NCBI GenBank assembly: GCA_021778895.1 | Contig: JAJYBR010000001.1 | Coordinates: forward strand, 164,386-228,385 | Source: Actinomycetes bacterium | Lineage (GTDB): Bacteria; Actinomycetota; Acidimicrobiia; Acidimicrobiales; RAAP-2 | DNA length: 64,000 nt | Direction of reading: 5' to 3' | Part shown: positions 8,647 through 17,178 of the stretch, piece after piece | Layout: every line of letters begins with the position of its first letter | Numbering within the stretch: the first letter of the stretch is position 1 | Program-made: the position numbers and the translations under genes | The notes under the pieces: generated by a model | What the model was told of the DNA's origin: nothing | The model's input: the letters and a program-made list of their open reading frames with translations, nothing else | Databases searched by the model: none

Positions 8647-8991
8647 ATGAGTGAGTGCCTCTTCTGCAAGATCGTGGACGGCACCATCCCGGCCGCGATC
8701 GTCGCCGAGAGCGAGCGCGCACTGGCCTTCTACGACGTCGCCCCCCAGGCACCCGTGCACGTCCTGGTCATCCCGAAGGAGCACATCACCAGTGCCGACG
8801 AGGTCGCGAGCGACCACGGCGGCGTGGTGGACGACCTGATCATGCTGGCCCAGCGCGTCATGGACGACGAGGGCGTGCGCCAGCAGGGCTACCGGCTCGT
8901 GCTGAACGTGGGACCGGACGCGCAGATGTCCGTGGCCCACCTCCACCTCCACGTCCTGGGCGGCCGTCGCCTGGAGTGGCCCCCCGGATGA
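8647..8991 (+). CDS. HIT-family nucleotide hydrolase (HinT-like)
   Basis: A 114-residue histidine-triad protein. The signature HLHLHVLGG places the three histidines at residues 98, 100 and 102, and the N-terminus SECLFCKIVDGTIPA is characteristic of the bacterial HinT/purine nucleoside phosphoramidase branch. Likely role is hydrolysis of aminoacyl- or lipid-linked AMP derivatives in the cytoplasm. A GAGGGGAC ribosome-binding site precedes the ATG, and the stop overlaps the phoH ATG by four bases. Confidence 0.92.
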   Translation: MSECLFCKIVDGTIPAAIVAESERALAFYDVAPQAPVHVLVIPKEHITSADEVASDHGGVVDDLIMLAQRVMDDEGVRQQGYRLVLNVGPDAQMSVAHLHLHVLGGRRLEWPPG

Positions 8992-9950
8992 CCGTGGACG
9001 ATCCGGCGGCGCCCGTCCGGACCGCGAAGACGACCGTGGGCAGCCTCGAAGTCTTGGCGGGACTGCTCGGCCCGCGCGACGAACACCTGCGCGTCATCGA
9101 GCGCGCCTATCCGGACGCGCGCATCTCGGTGCACGGCAACGAGATCGCCGTGGCCGGACCGGATGCGACCACGATCCTGCGTCTCTTCGACGAGCTGGTG
9201 CTGGTCCTGGAGTCGGGCCAGGCGCTGGACCCGGCCAAGATCTCGCGCACCATCGACATGGTGAACGACGACCTGCGGCCCAGCGAGGTGCTGGGCCACG
9301 AGGTCGTGCGCGGGCTGCGGGGCAAGCCCGTGCGCCCCACGACCGCCGGCCAGAAGCGCTACGCCGACGCCATCGAGGCGGCGACGGTCACCTTCGCCAT
9401 CGGGCCCGCCGGCACCGGCAAGAGCTACCTGGCGGTGGCCGCCGCGGTCCAGGCCCTCCAGGTCCGGCGCGTCCAGCGCATCGTGCTGACGCGTCCGGCC
9501 GTGGAGGCGGGCGAGCGGCTCGGCTTCTTGCCCGGGGACCTGATGGCCAAGGTCGACCCGTACCTGCGGCCGCTCTACGACGCCCTCTACGACATGCTCG
9601 GACCCGAGGGGACCCAGCGGCTCATCGCCAACGGCTCCATCGAGGTGGTCCCCCTGGCCTTCATGCGCGGGCGCACCCTCAATGACTCCTTCATCATCTT
9701 GGACGAGGCGCAGAACACCACGCCCGAGCAGATGAAGATGTTCCTCACCCGCATCGGGTTCAACGCCAAGGCCGTGATCACCGGGGACGTCACGCAGATC
9801 GACCTGAGCGGCCACGAGAGCGGCATGGACCGCATCGAGGCGATCCTGCACGATGTCGAGGGCGTGCGCTTCGTCCATCTGGGTCGGCGTGACGTCGTGC
9901 GGGCGCGGATCGTGGCCGACATTGTCGCCGCCTACGAGGAGCACGGGTGA
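8988..9950 (+). CDS. phoH: PhoH family ATPase
   Basis: A 320-residue P-loop ATPase of the PhoH/PhoL type, with an N-terminal KH-like extension followed by the ATPase. Walker A is GPAGTGKSYLA near residues 137-147 and Walker B lies in LDEAQNTTPEQMKMF near 237-251. The start is the ATG at 8988, overlapping the HIT stop (ATGA). The gene is followed immediately by ybeY and CNNM genes, the conserved phoH-ybeY-corC-era string; the link to ybeY suggests a role in RNA metabolism or ribosome maturation rather than phosphate regulation. Confidence 0.93.
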   Translation: MTVDDPAAPVRTAKTTVGSLEVLAGLLGPRDEHLRVIERAYPDARISVHGNEIAVAGPDATTILRLFDELVLVLESGQALDPAKISRTIDMVNDDLRPSEVLGHEVVRGLRGKPVRPTTAGQKRYADAIEAATVTFAIGPAGTGKSYLAVAAAVQALQVRRVQRIVLTRPAVEAGERLGFLPGDLMAKVDPYLRPLYDALYDMLGPEGTQRLIANGSIEVVPLAFMRGRTLNDSFIILDEAQNTTPEQMKMFLTRIGFNAKAVITGDVTQIDLSGHESGMDRIEAILHDVEGVRFVHLGRRDVVRARIVADIVAAYEEHG

Positions 9951-10447
9951 TCGACATCTTCACCGCCGACGAGCAGCGCGACGTCGCGCTCGACCTGGAG
10001 CGCTGGAGCGAGCTCGCGCGCGCCGCCCTCGACGACGAGGGCGTGCGCGGCCTCGTCGAGGTGTCCCTGATCTTCACCGACGAGGTCACGATGGCGGGCA
10101 TGAACATGCAGTTCATGGGCAAGCCCGGCCCGACCGACGTCTTGAGCTTCCCGATCGACGGGGAGCCGGAGCCCGGCGGCCGCTCACCCGACAGCGGGGG
10201 CACCGGGCCGGGCGATCCCCCCACGTCGGACATCCCGCAGCTCCTCGGCGACATCGTGGTGTGCCCGGCCGTGGCCGCGCGCAACGCGGTCGATCACGAG
10301 CAGACCACCGAGGACGAGATTGCGCTGCTCATCGTCCACGGGGTGCTGCACCTGCTCGGCTGGGACCACGAGATCGACGAGGAGGCCGAGCGCATGGAGC
10401 AGCGCGAGCGCGAGCTGCTGGCTCGCCACTACCGCACACGGCCGTGA
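9947..10447 (+). CDS. ybeY: Endoribonuclease YbeY (rRNA maturation factor)
   Basis: A 166-residue zinc metallo-endoribonuclease. The catalytic metal site HGVLHLLGWDHE is at about residues 131-142 with the three conserved histidines in place. TDVLSFP is present upstream. Between TDVLSFPID and the conserved GDIVVCP there is a Gly/Pro/Ser-rich stretch of roughly 24 residues (from GEPEPGGRSPDSGG on) that is longer than in most family members. The GTG start overlaps phoH by four bases and the stop overlaps the CNNM gene. Confidence 0.93.
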   Translation: MIDIFTADEQRDVALDLERWSELARAALDDEGVRGLVEVSLIFTDEVTMAGMNMQFMGKPGPTDVLSFPIDGEPEPGGRSPDSGGTGPGDPPTSDIPQLLGDIVVCPAVAARNAVDHEQTTEDEIALLIVHGVLHLLGWDHEIDEEAERMEQRERELLARHYRTRP

Positions 10448-11718
10448 TCGCTGCCGCCTGGTCCTCGAGCGACGGGGTCCTGCTGGCCGTCGTGGCGGTG
10501 CTCCTGGTGGTCTCGGGATTCCTCGCCGCCGCCGAGACGTCGCTCGTGCGCGTGAGCAAGTCGCGCGCCCGCGTCCTGAGCGAGGAGGGTCGCCGGGGCG
10601 CCCGGGCGCTGGCCAGCCTGGTGACGTCGCCCGAGCGGTTCTTGAACCCGGTGCTCCTGCTCGTCCTGGTGTGCCAGCTGACCTCGGCCACCCTGGTGGG
10701 TGTCGTGGCCGGGCACCTCTTCGGACCGGCCGGCGTCATCGTGGCGACGGTGAGCGAGATCGTCGTGATCTTCGTGCTCTTCGAGGCCATCCCCAAGAAC
10801 TTCGCCGTGGCCCATCCGGACAAGGCCGCCCTGGTCAGCGCGCCGCTGGTCGCCGGGCTCCTGCGCGTGGCCCCGGTGCGCTGGCTGGCCACCGGGCTCC
10901 AGGGGCTGGCCGGTGGCGTGCTGCGCCTGCTCGGTGCGCCACCGGGCCCGGCCCGGGTGACCGAGTCCGAGGTCCTGGCCCTGGCCGACGTCGCCCACGA
11001 GGACGCGGCCATCGCCTCGGACGAGCGCGCGTTCATCCACTCGGTCATCGAGTTCGGTGACACCATCGTGCGCGAGGTCATGGTGCCCCGTCCGGACTTC
11101 GTCGACGTCGAGGCCACCGCGACCGTGGCGGCCGCTCTCGAGGTCGCCGTCGAGTCGGGTCGCTCGCGCCTGCCGGTGCTGGGTGCGGGCGTCGACGACG
11201 TGGTCGGGATCGTCCACCTGCGCCAGCTGGCCGCCCTCGTCGTCGCGGGCCGCGGCGCTGAGCCCGTGGGTGCGCACGCCAGCGAGGTCCACTTCGTGCC
11301 CGAGACCCAGCGCGTGGCCACCTTGCTCACCGAGATGCGCCGCACGCGCGGCCACTTGGTGATCGTCGTCGACGAGTACGGGGGAACGGCCGGACTGGTC
11401 ACGTTGGAGGACGTCCTCGAGGAGCTCGTCGGGGAGATCACCGACGAGTCCGATCCCCACCAGCAGGTCGTGGCCCGCGCCACGGGTGACGGCCTCACGC
11501 TGAGCGGTCGCCTCAACATCGATGACGCGAACGTCGACTACGACCTCGACCTGCCCAAGGACGGCTGGGACACGGTGGGCGGCCTGGTCCTGGACCTCGC
11601 CGGTGGGGTGCCCGAAGTCGGCGAGGAGTTCGTGGTCCCGGGCTATCGCCTAACGGTGCTGCGCATCGACGGCCGCCGCGTCGAGGACGTGCTGGTCGAG
11701 CCCAACGAGGCGTCGTGA
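10444..11718 (+). CDS. CNNM/CorC-type hemolysin-family transporter with CBS domains
   Basis: A 424-residue membrane protein. Residues 1-190 contain hydrophobic segments of the CNNM (DUF21) domain, including LLAVVAVLLVVSGFLAAAET and EIVVIFVLFEAIPKNFA; a paired CBS module follows (EVMVPRPDFV to the 310-329 segment DEYGGTAGLVTLEDVLEELV), then a C-terminal CorC/HlyC domain. CNNM proteins are implicated in Mg2+ (or Na+-coupled Mg2+) efflux. The GTG start is nested in the ybeY stop, and era starts within its own stop. The family is often annotated as hemolysin, but the CNNM transporter reading is better supported. Confidence 0.9.
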   Translation: MIAAAWSSSDGVLLAVVAVLLVVSGFLAAAETSLVRVSKSRARVLSEEGRRGARALASLVTSPERFLNPVLLLVLVCQLTSATLVGVVAGHLFGPAGVIVATVSEIVVIFVLFEAIPKNFAVAHPDKAALVSAPLVAGLLRVAPVRWLATGLQGLAGGVLRLLGAPPGPARVTESEVLALADVAHEDAAIASDERAFIHSVIEFGDTIVREVMVPRPDFVDVEATATVAAALEVAVESGRSRLPVLGAGVDDVVGIVHLRQLAALVVAGRGAEPVGAHASEVHFVPETQRVATLLTEMRRTRGHLVIVVDEYGGTAGLVTLEDVLEELVGEITDESDPHQQVVARATGDGLTLSGRLNIDDANVDYDLDLPKDGWDTVGGLVLDLAGGVPEVGEEFVVPGYRLTVLRIDGRRVEDVLVEPNEAS

Positions 11719-12620
11719 CTCGCGCGGGCCTGGTCGCCGTGCTCGGGCGGCCCAACGTGGGCAAGTCCACGCTGGTCAACGCTCTCACGCGGGCCAAGGT
11801 GTCGATCACCGCGGCCTCGCCCAACACCACGCGCCGCGCCGTGCGCGGCGTCTTGACCGAGGGCGGCGTCCAGCTGGTCTTCGTGGACACGCCCGGGCTG
11901 CACCGGGCCCAGACCAGCCTGGGCCACCGCCTCAACGAGGCGGCCCGTCACGCGGCGAGCGACGTCGACGCCGTGGTCGCGGTGATCGAGGCGCCCCAAG
12001 TCCTCGGTCCCGGCGACCGCGCGACGCTGGCGCTGCTGGTGCGGGCGGCCGACGCGTCGGCGGATCTGGTCCCGGTCGTGGTGGTCAACAAGACCGATCG
12101 CGTCGGGCGCGCGACGGTCGCCGAGCAGCTCCTCACCGCCACGCGCGTCGTCGAGGAGCTGGCCGCCACGGCCGGTGTGCCGGCCGTGGCCGAGCGGGTC
12201 GAGTACTTCGCGACCTCGGGGCGCACCCGTGCGGGAGTCGACGCCCTGCGGGCCCACCTGCGTGCGGCGATGCCCGAGTCGCCCTACCTGTTCGACGCCG
12301 AGGAGGTGTCCGACGTCGAGCCGTCCGAGTGGGTCGCCGAGCTGGTGCGCGAGCAGGTCGTGCGGCGCACGCGCGAAGAGCTGCCCCACGCGGTGCACTG
12401 TCGCGTCACCGAGCTCACGGAGCGTCGGGCGCGCGTCGAGATCGTCGTCGAGCGCCCGAGCCAGCGGGCCATCGTGATTGGGAAGGGTGGCCAGTCCCTG
12501 CGGGCGATCGGGACGGCGGCGCGCCAGCAGCTCCCCGACGGGATGTACCTCGAGCTGCGCGTGGTGGTCGAGCCCGACTGGCAGCGCCGCGACGACGCGC
12601 TCGACCGCTTCGGGTACTGA
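11715..12620 (+). CDS. era: GTPase Era
   Basis: A 301-residue ribosome-assembly GTPase. G1 is GRPNVGKS at residues 11-18, NTTRR marks switch I, DTPGL is G3 and NKTD is G4. The C-terminal KH domain has GKGGQSLRAIG near 256-266 and binds the 3' end of 16S rRNA. It closes the operon that contains ybeY, another 16S 3'-end factor. The last 206 bases are overlapped on the other strand by the safE reading frame. Confidence 0.95.
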   Translation: MTRAGLVAVLGRPNVGKSTLVNALTRAKVSITAASPNTTRRAVRGVLTEGGVQLVFVDTPGLHRAQTSLGHRLNEAARHAASDVDAVVAVIEAPQVLGPGDRATLALLVRAADASADLVPVVVVNKTDRVGRATVAEQLLTATRVVEELAATAGVPAVAERVEYFATSGRTRAGVDALRAHLRAAMPESPYLFDAEEVSDVEPSEWVAELVREQVVRRTREELPHAVHCRVTELTERRARVEIVVERPSQRAIVIGKGGQSLRAIGTAARQQLPDGMYLELRVVVEPDWQRRDDALDRFGY

Positions 12621-13419
12621 GCGCGACCGCCGCACCCGTCGCGGCGGCGGCGGCGGCCACGCCCGCGGGAGCGGGCGCACCGACCAGCACGACGCCCGCC
12701 CCGATGGTCGGGGCGACGATCAGGGTGCGGGCGATCTGCTCGAGGCGGCCACTGGCCAGCCAAGCGCCGACCAGGGCCGCCGGCACGGCTCCGACGAGGA
12801 GACTGAGCAGTAGCGTTCCCGAGACGGCCGGCCCCCCGAGCGCCCCGGCCGCCGCGGCCAGGGCCAGCGGGACCGACTGGGCCAGGTCGGTGCCGATGAG
12901 CCGGCGTCCGGCCAGGTCGGGATGGGTCAGGGCGAGAACCGAGATCATCAGCGCTCCCGCGCCCACCGACGTCATGCCCACCGCCACGCCCCCGCCGAGA
13001 CCGATCGCCACGCTCAGCCAGGGGGGCGGGGAGCTGCGGCGCAGGGCCGCCACGGTACCCGAGGCGCGCACCAGGAGGGCGGCGCCCCCGAGCAGGAGGA
13101 CGACGCCGATTAGTTGGGTCAGCAGCGGCCCGGAGATCGCGGCGGTCGAGCCGAGCAGGCTGCCGAGCAGGGCGCCGGGCACGGCGCCCAGGGCGACGCG
13201 TCGGGCCAGGGGCCAGTCGACCGCGCCGCGGTGCCCGTAGGAGACGACCGCCAGGGGCCGCAGGACGGCGGAGGCGACCAAGTCCGTTGCGACCGCGGTG
13301 ACCGGCGCCACATGGAACCAGGCGATGAGGATGGGGGTGAGCAGCGCGCCGCTTCCGGTCCCGGTCATCCCGACCAGCAGGCCGACGGCGGCGGCGGCCA
13401 GCACCAGCGACAACGACAT
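12415..13419 (-). CDS. TauE/SafE family permease with an anomalous C-terminal extension
   Basis: The first 266 residues form a polytopic protein with two related membrane halves, each with a Gly-rich motif: GMTGTGSGALLTPILI near residues 18-33 and GGGVAVGMTSVGAGALMISV in the second half. This fits TauE/SafE permeases, which export sulfite, sulfoacetate or related anions. After ALSTRSG the frame continues 68 codons antisense to era with an Arg/Pro/Ala-rich sequence that looks non-native, so the true stop may have been lost or shifted. TTAGGAG precedes the ATG, and an AT-rich inverted repeat lies upstream. Confidence 0.75.
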   Translation of the reverse strand: MSLSLVLAAAAVGLLVGMTGTGSGALLTPILIAWFHVAPVTAVATDLVASAVLRPLAVVSYGHRGAVDWPLARRVALGAVPGALLGSLLGSTAAISGPLLTQLIGVVLLLGGAALLVRASGTVAALRRSSPPPWLSVAIGLGGGVAVGMTSVGAGALMISVLALTHPDLAGRRLIGTDLAQSVPLALAAAAGALGGPAVSGTLLLSLLVGAVPAALVGAWLASGRLEQIARTLIVAPTIGAGVVLVGAPAPAGVAAAAAATGAAVALSTRSGRARRRGAASRARPPRAARGTSRRGAAGAPPSRSPAGTGHPSQSRWPAGSGARRRSRRAPDAP

Positions 13420-13432
13420 GGGGCTCCTAATG

Positions 13433-13460
13433 AACTAGTAAACAACTAGAAATACTAGTT
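13433..13460. promoter_or_regulatory. AT-rich inverted repeat, candidate operator for the SafE-family gene
   Basis: AACTAGTA (13433-13440) and TACTAGTT (13453-13460) form a perfect eight-base inverted repeat separated by 12 bases, with a third ACTAG copy at 13445-13449 in the spacer. It lies 14 bases before the safE ATG and touches the dinG stop codon. Such an AT-rich symmetric site in this GC background suggests binding by a dimeric repressor; no cognate regulator is adjacent. Confidence 0.55.
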
Positions 13461-15427
13461 TACTCGTCCGGGTCGCTGTCGAGAGTCGTGAGGAACGAGA
13501 CGACCTGGTCACGGTCGCGGGTCCGCCGCATGGGCGGCAGGCGGCGGAAGAAGTGGGTGCGGTAGGGCGCGTCGGCCAGGCGGGTGTCGAGCACAGCCAC
13601 GACGCCGCGGTCGGTGGTCGAGCGGATGAGGCGACCGACGCCCTGGGCCAGCAGCATCGTGGCGCGGGGCAGGTCGACCTCCACGAAGGGGTGCTGGGCG
13701 CGCTGGCGGCGCGCAGCGACCAGCGGATCGGTCGGGACGCCGAAGGGCAGGCGGTCGATGGTGACCAGGTGCAAGGAGCGGCCGGGCACGTCCACGCCCT
13801 GCCAGAAGCTGGTCACGGCGAAGAGGCTGGTCGCGGGCTCGTCGCGGAACCGGCGGATCAGGCGGTCACGGCTGAGCCGCCCCTGGACGAGGACTGGCGT
13901 CTCGATGCGCTCGGCCACGGCCGCCGCCACCCGGGCCATCACCGCGCGGTTGGTGAACAGCGCCAGGGTGCGGCCGCCCGCGGCGGTGATGAGGGTGACC
14001 AGCTCGTCGATGATCGCCTCCTCCGCGCGCGGATGGGTGCGCGCGGGCAGGTCGGGGGGGACGTAGAGCAGAGCGTTGTGCCGGTAGTCGAAGGGGCTGG
14101 CGATGCGCACGACGTCGCAGCCGGGCAGCCCGACGGCCCGGGGCAGCCCGTCGGGGATCGTGGCGCTGACGAGCACCCCGGTGACGCCGGGCCACAGGGT
14201 GTCGGCCAGCAGGGGTCCCGGGTCCACGACGGCCAGGTCGACGGTGATGTCGCGCTCGCGCTCGGTGAGATAGGCGACGTCGCCGTCGCCGGGCGCCACC
14301 AGGCGGCGCATGTCGACCAGCAGCTGGGCGAGGGGGCCGGCGGCGCGCCGGAATCGCGCGTTGGCGCGCTCGCCGGCCTGCGGGCTCTCGCGCAGGGCGC
14401 CGGCGAGCAGGGTCGCCGCCTCGCGGGCGGCGGCCAGCAGCTGGGTCAGGCCCTCGTCGAGGTCGTTGCGCCGCGCGACGGTAAGGCGCGTGCGCAAGGC
14501 GTCCTGGAGCCGCTCGGCAACCCCGGCCACCGCATCGACCGCCTCCACCGCGCCGAGCACCGCGCGCGCCGCCGCGGCGACCGCGCGCAGGCGGCCCGGG
14601 CTGACCGAGGCGCCGAGCAGCTCGGCGGCGATCTCGGGGAACTCGTGCGCCTCGTCGATGATGACCAGGTCGTGATCAGGCAGGATGCCCGCGCCCACGG
14701 CCAGGTGCGCGAGGTACAGGTGGGCGTTCACGATGACCAGGTCGGCTGCGCCGGCCCGGTCGCGGGCCAGCTCGGCGTAGCAGGTCGAGCCCTCGGGGCA
14801 CGTCGTGCGCCCGAGGCACTCGGCCGGTGTGACGGTGATGGCGCGGCGCACCCGCCCGTCGAGCTCGAAGGCCAGCTCGTCGAGATCGCCGGTGGGCGAC
14901 GAGCGCAGCCACGTCTGGATGCGGCGCACCTGCGCCGACGCGCTGCGCGGCAGGTCCTCACCCGCGTCCAGGGGGAGCTGGTCAGCGACGTCGGCCCGTA
15001 GTCGCACGCGACACACGTAGTTGGCGCGACCCTTGAGGACGGCCGTCGTCCACGCCGGCGCCGTCGCCGCGACGAGCGGGGCGTCGCGGTCGGCGAGCTG
15101 GTCCTGGAGGTTCTTGGTCGCCGTCACCACGACCGCGCGGCGTCCCGCGTCGGCCGCCGCGGCGAGGTAGGCGAGCGACTTGCCGACGCCCGTGCCGGCC
15201 TCGATGACCGCCGAGCGCTGCGCGGCGATCGCCGCCGCGACGACCTCGACGAGGGCGTCCTGCTCGGGCCGGTCCTCCCGATGCGGCAGGTGCGCGCGGG
15301 CCGCGTCGAGGCGCCGGCGAGCCGCCGCGACGGCCCGGGCGACCGCGGGACCAGCGGGCCGGGGCGCGGTGTCGGGCGCGTCGAGCGGCTCGGCGACATC
15401 GTCGTCGTCCGGGTCGAAGGTGCGCAC
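13460..15427 (-). CDS. ATP-dependent DNA helicase, DinG/XPD-like
   Basis: A 655-residue superfamily 2 helicase. Walker A is EAGTGVGKSLAYL at residues 76-88 and the DEAH box is IIDEAHEFPE. Between them are four cysteines at 138, 203, 209 and 215, spaced as in the Fe-S cluster domain of XPD/DinG helicases. SFWQGVDVPG and QGVGRLIRS are the C-terminal motifs V-VI. The role is probably unwinding of damaged or R-loop-bearing DNA. GTG start, with TAAGGT six bases upstream; it diverges from uppS with 54 bases between the two starts. Confidence 0.92.
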   Translation of the reverse strand: MRTFDPDDDDVAEPLDAPDTAPRPAGPAVARAVAAARRRLDAARAHLPHREDRPEQDALVEVVAAAIAAQRSAVIEAGTGVGKSLAYLAAAADAGRRAVVVTATKNLQDQLADRDAPLVAATAPAWTTAVLKGRANYVCRVRLRADVADQLPLDAGEDLPRSASAQVRRIQTWLRSSPTGDLDELAFELDGRVRRAITVTPAECLGRTTCPEGSTCYAELARDRAGAADLVIVNAHLYLAHLAVGAGILPDHDLVIIDEAHEFPEIAAELLGASVSPGRLRAVAAAARAVLGAVEAVDAVAGVAERLQDALRTRLTVARRNDLDEGLTQLLAAAREAATLLAGALRESPQAGERANARFRRAAGPLAQLLVDMRRLVAPGDGDVAYLTERERDITVDLAVVDPGPLLADTLWPGVTGVLVSATIPDGLPRAVGLPGCDVVRIASPFDYRHNALLYVPPDLPARTHPRAEEAIIDELVTLITAAGGRTLALFTNRAVMARVAAAVAERIETPVLVQGRLSRDRLIRRFRDEPATSLFAVTSFWQGVDVPGRSLHLVTIDRLPFGVPTDPLVAARRQRAQHPFVEVDLPRATMLLAQGVGRLIRSTTDRGVVAVLDTRLADAPYRTHFFRRLPPMRRTRDRDQVVSFLTTLDSDPDE

Positions 15428-15433
15428 GGGGAG

Positions 15434-15439
15434 ACCTTA
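15434..15439 (-). promoter_or_regulatory. -10 hexamer TAAGGT, leaderless dinG-like promoter
   Basis: TAAGGT on the minus strand ends six bases before the GTG at 15427. Confidence 0.5.
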
Positions 15440-15469
15440 CGTGGCCCCAATAGATCGGGGGCTGCGAAC

Positions 15470-15475
15470 TAGGTT
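15470..15475 (+). promoter_or_regulatory. -10 hexamer TAGGTT, leaderless uppS promoter
   Basis: TAGGTT ends six bases before the uppS GTG at 15482. Confidence 0.55.
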
Positions 15476-15481
15476 GGACCC

Positions 15482-16222
15482 GTGCCGGACCCGCGTCCCC
15501 TCCCGATTCCGGAGTGGCTCGACCCCTCGCGCGTGCCCGTCCACGTTGCCGTCGTCATGGACGGGAACGGGCGCTGGGCCAAGCGCCAGGGCCTGCCGCG
15601 CACCGACGGCCACGCCGCGGGCGAGGCGGCCCTGATGGACACGACCTACGGGGCCCTGTCGCTGGGGGTGCAGGCCCTGACGGTCTACGCGTTCTCCACG
15701 GAGAACTGGCGCCGGCCCGCCGACGAGGTGCGCTACCTCATGAACTTCAATCGGGGCCTCCTGGAGCGGCGCTCGCACGAGCTCGACGACGAGGGGGTGC
15801 GCATCGTCTTCTCGGGCCGGCGCGACTGGCGAGTGCCGCGCCAGGTGCTGCGGCGCATGGACGAGTCGCGGGACCTGACCGCGCGCAACCGGCGCATGAC
15901 GCTCAACATCGCCTTCAACTACGGGGGGCGCGCCGAGATCGTCGACGCCGTGTCGCGCCTCGTGGCCGACGGGGTGAGCGCGTCGGGGGTGAGCGAGAAG
16001 GTCATCCGCCAGCGGCTCTACCACCCCGAGCTGCCCGACCCCGACCTGGTCGTGCGCACGTCGGGCGAGCACCGCATCTCGAACTTCCTGTTGTGGGAGT
16101 TGGCCTACGCCGAGCTGGTGTTCACCGACGTGCTGTGGCCCGACTTCCGGCGCGAGGACCTCTTCGCCGCGATCGGCGAGTTCCAGCAGCGCGAGCGCCG
16201 CTTCGGGGGCCTGGACCGATGA
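15482..16222 (+). CDS. uppS: Isoprenyl transferase (undecaprenyl diphosphate synthase family)
   Basis: A 246-residue cis-prenyltransferase that extends allylic diphosphates with IPP to make the lipid carrier for cell-wall synthesis. MDGNGRW spans residues 26-32 with the catalytic Asp27; YAFSTENWRRP is the substrate-binding segment, and the C-terminal RTSGEHRISNFLLWELAYAE motif is intact. Actinobacteria can carry two paralogues with different chain lengths, so the product length is uncertain. The stop overlaps the ATG of a small membrane protein, and recO follows, a pairing of uppS and recO seen in other Actinobacteria. Confidence 0.93.
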   Translation: MPDPRPLPIPEWLDPSRVPVHVAVVMDGNGRWAKRQGLPRTDGHAAGEAALMDTTYGALSLGVQALTVYAFSTENWRRPADEVRYLMNFNRGLLERRSHELDDEGVRIVFSGRRDWRVPRQVLRRMDESRDLTARNRRMTLNIAFNYGGRAEIVDAVSRLVADGVSASGVSEKVIRQRLYHPELPDPDLVVRTSGEHRISNFLLWELAYAELVFTDVLWPDFRREDLFAAIGEFQQRERRFGGLDR

Positions 16223-16431
16223 GGCTGGGGCGCCTGGTCGCCGGACTGGGTGCCCTGGTGTACCTGGGCCTGTGGGTCGTGGCGCTGGCCCGCGAGCCGG
16301 GCCTGGTGGAGCCGCTGCTCATCCCGCTGGTGCTCGTCGGGCTGATCTGGGCCGGGCTGGCCCTCGAGCGCGTCATCGGCGTGCCGCCGCGACGGCCCAA
16401 GTTCCCCCCGCGGCCCAAGGACGACCCGTGA
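16219..16431 (+). CDS. Small hypothetical membrane protein
   Basis: A 70-residue protein with two predicted hydrophobic helices (LVAGLGALVYLGLWVVALA, and LLIPLVLVGLIWAGLALE) and a short basic, proline-rich cytoplasmic tail (PPRRPKFPPRPKDDP). It is joined by ATGA and GTGA overlaps to uppS and recO, which strongly supports translation. I do not recognise a family. Its position behind a polyprenyl synthase might hint at a membrane-lipid role, but that is guesswork. Confidence 0.7.
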   Translation: MRLGRLVAGLGALVYLGLWVVALAREPGLVEPLLIPLVLVGLIWAGLALERVIGVPPRRPKFPPRPKDDP

Positions 16432-17159
16432 GGGAGCTCGCCGACGACGCCGTCGTCCTGCGGACGTGGTCCGAAGGCGAAGCGGACCGCACGGCGACGC
16501 TGTACACGCGCCGGGCGGGACGCATCCGGGTCATCGCCCGGGGCGCGCGCAAGACCACCAACCGGCTGGGCGCCGCGCTCGAGCCGCTGGCCGTGGTGCG
16601 CGTCGACCTGATCCAGGGGCGGGGCGAGCGCTTCATCGTTCGCCACGTCGACAGCCAGCGCCACCTGACGACGCTGCGCGCCAACTACGAGCGCATCACG
16701 GCTGGCTACAGCGTGGTCGAGGCCATCGACGCGACACCGGCCGACCACCTGGCCGACGAGGCGCGCTACGAGCTGCTGGTGCGGGTGCTCGAGGCCCTGG
16801 ACGATCCTGCTCTGCGTCCGGACCTGGTCCCGGCGGCCTTCTTCCTCCGGCTCCTCGCCCTCGACGGGGCCGCGCCGGTGCTCGACAGCTGCGTCAGCTG
16901 CGGGCGGCGCGAGCCGCTGGTGGCCTTCGACGCGGCCACCGGGGGCGCGCTGTGCGCGCAGTGCCGCCGCGGCCGCGCCGTCTCGGCGGCCGCGCTCGCC
17001 CTCCTGCGCCGGATCGCGGGCGGCGAGCTCGGCGTCGTGCTGCGCGAGGTGGGCCCACCCGGCACCGACGAGGTGCGCGCTCTGATGGGCGCCGCCATCG
17101 AGGAGCACCTCGGCCGCCGCATGCGCACGCTCGCGGCGTCGCCCGAAGCGTCCCGCTAG
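16428..17159 (+). CDS. recO: DNA repair protein RecO
   Basis: A 243-residue recombination mediator that loads RecA on gapped DNA with RecR. The N-terminal OB fold (DDAVVLRTWSEGEADRTATL) precedes a helical domain and a zinc-binding pair CVSC and CAQC near residues 155-190. The GTG start overlaps the small membrane gene by four bases. Length is typical. It is followed two bases later by the photolyase region. Confidence 0.92.
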   Translation: MRELADDAVVLRTWSEGEADRTATLYTRRAGRIRVIARGARKTTNRLGAALEPLAVVRVDLIQGRGERFIVRHVDSQRHLTTLRANYERITAGYSVVEAIDATPADHLADEARYELLVRVLEALDDPALRPDLVPAAFFLRLLALDGAAPVLDSCVSCGRREPLVAFDAATGGALCAQCRRGRAVSAAALALLRRIAGGELGVVLREVGPPGTDEVRALMGAAIEEHLGRRMRTLAASPEASR

Positions 17160-17178
17160 GGTGCGCGCGGGAGGTGTG

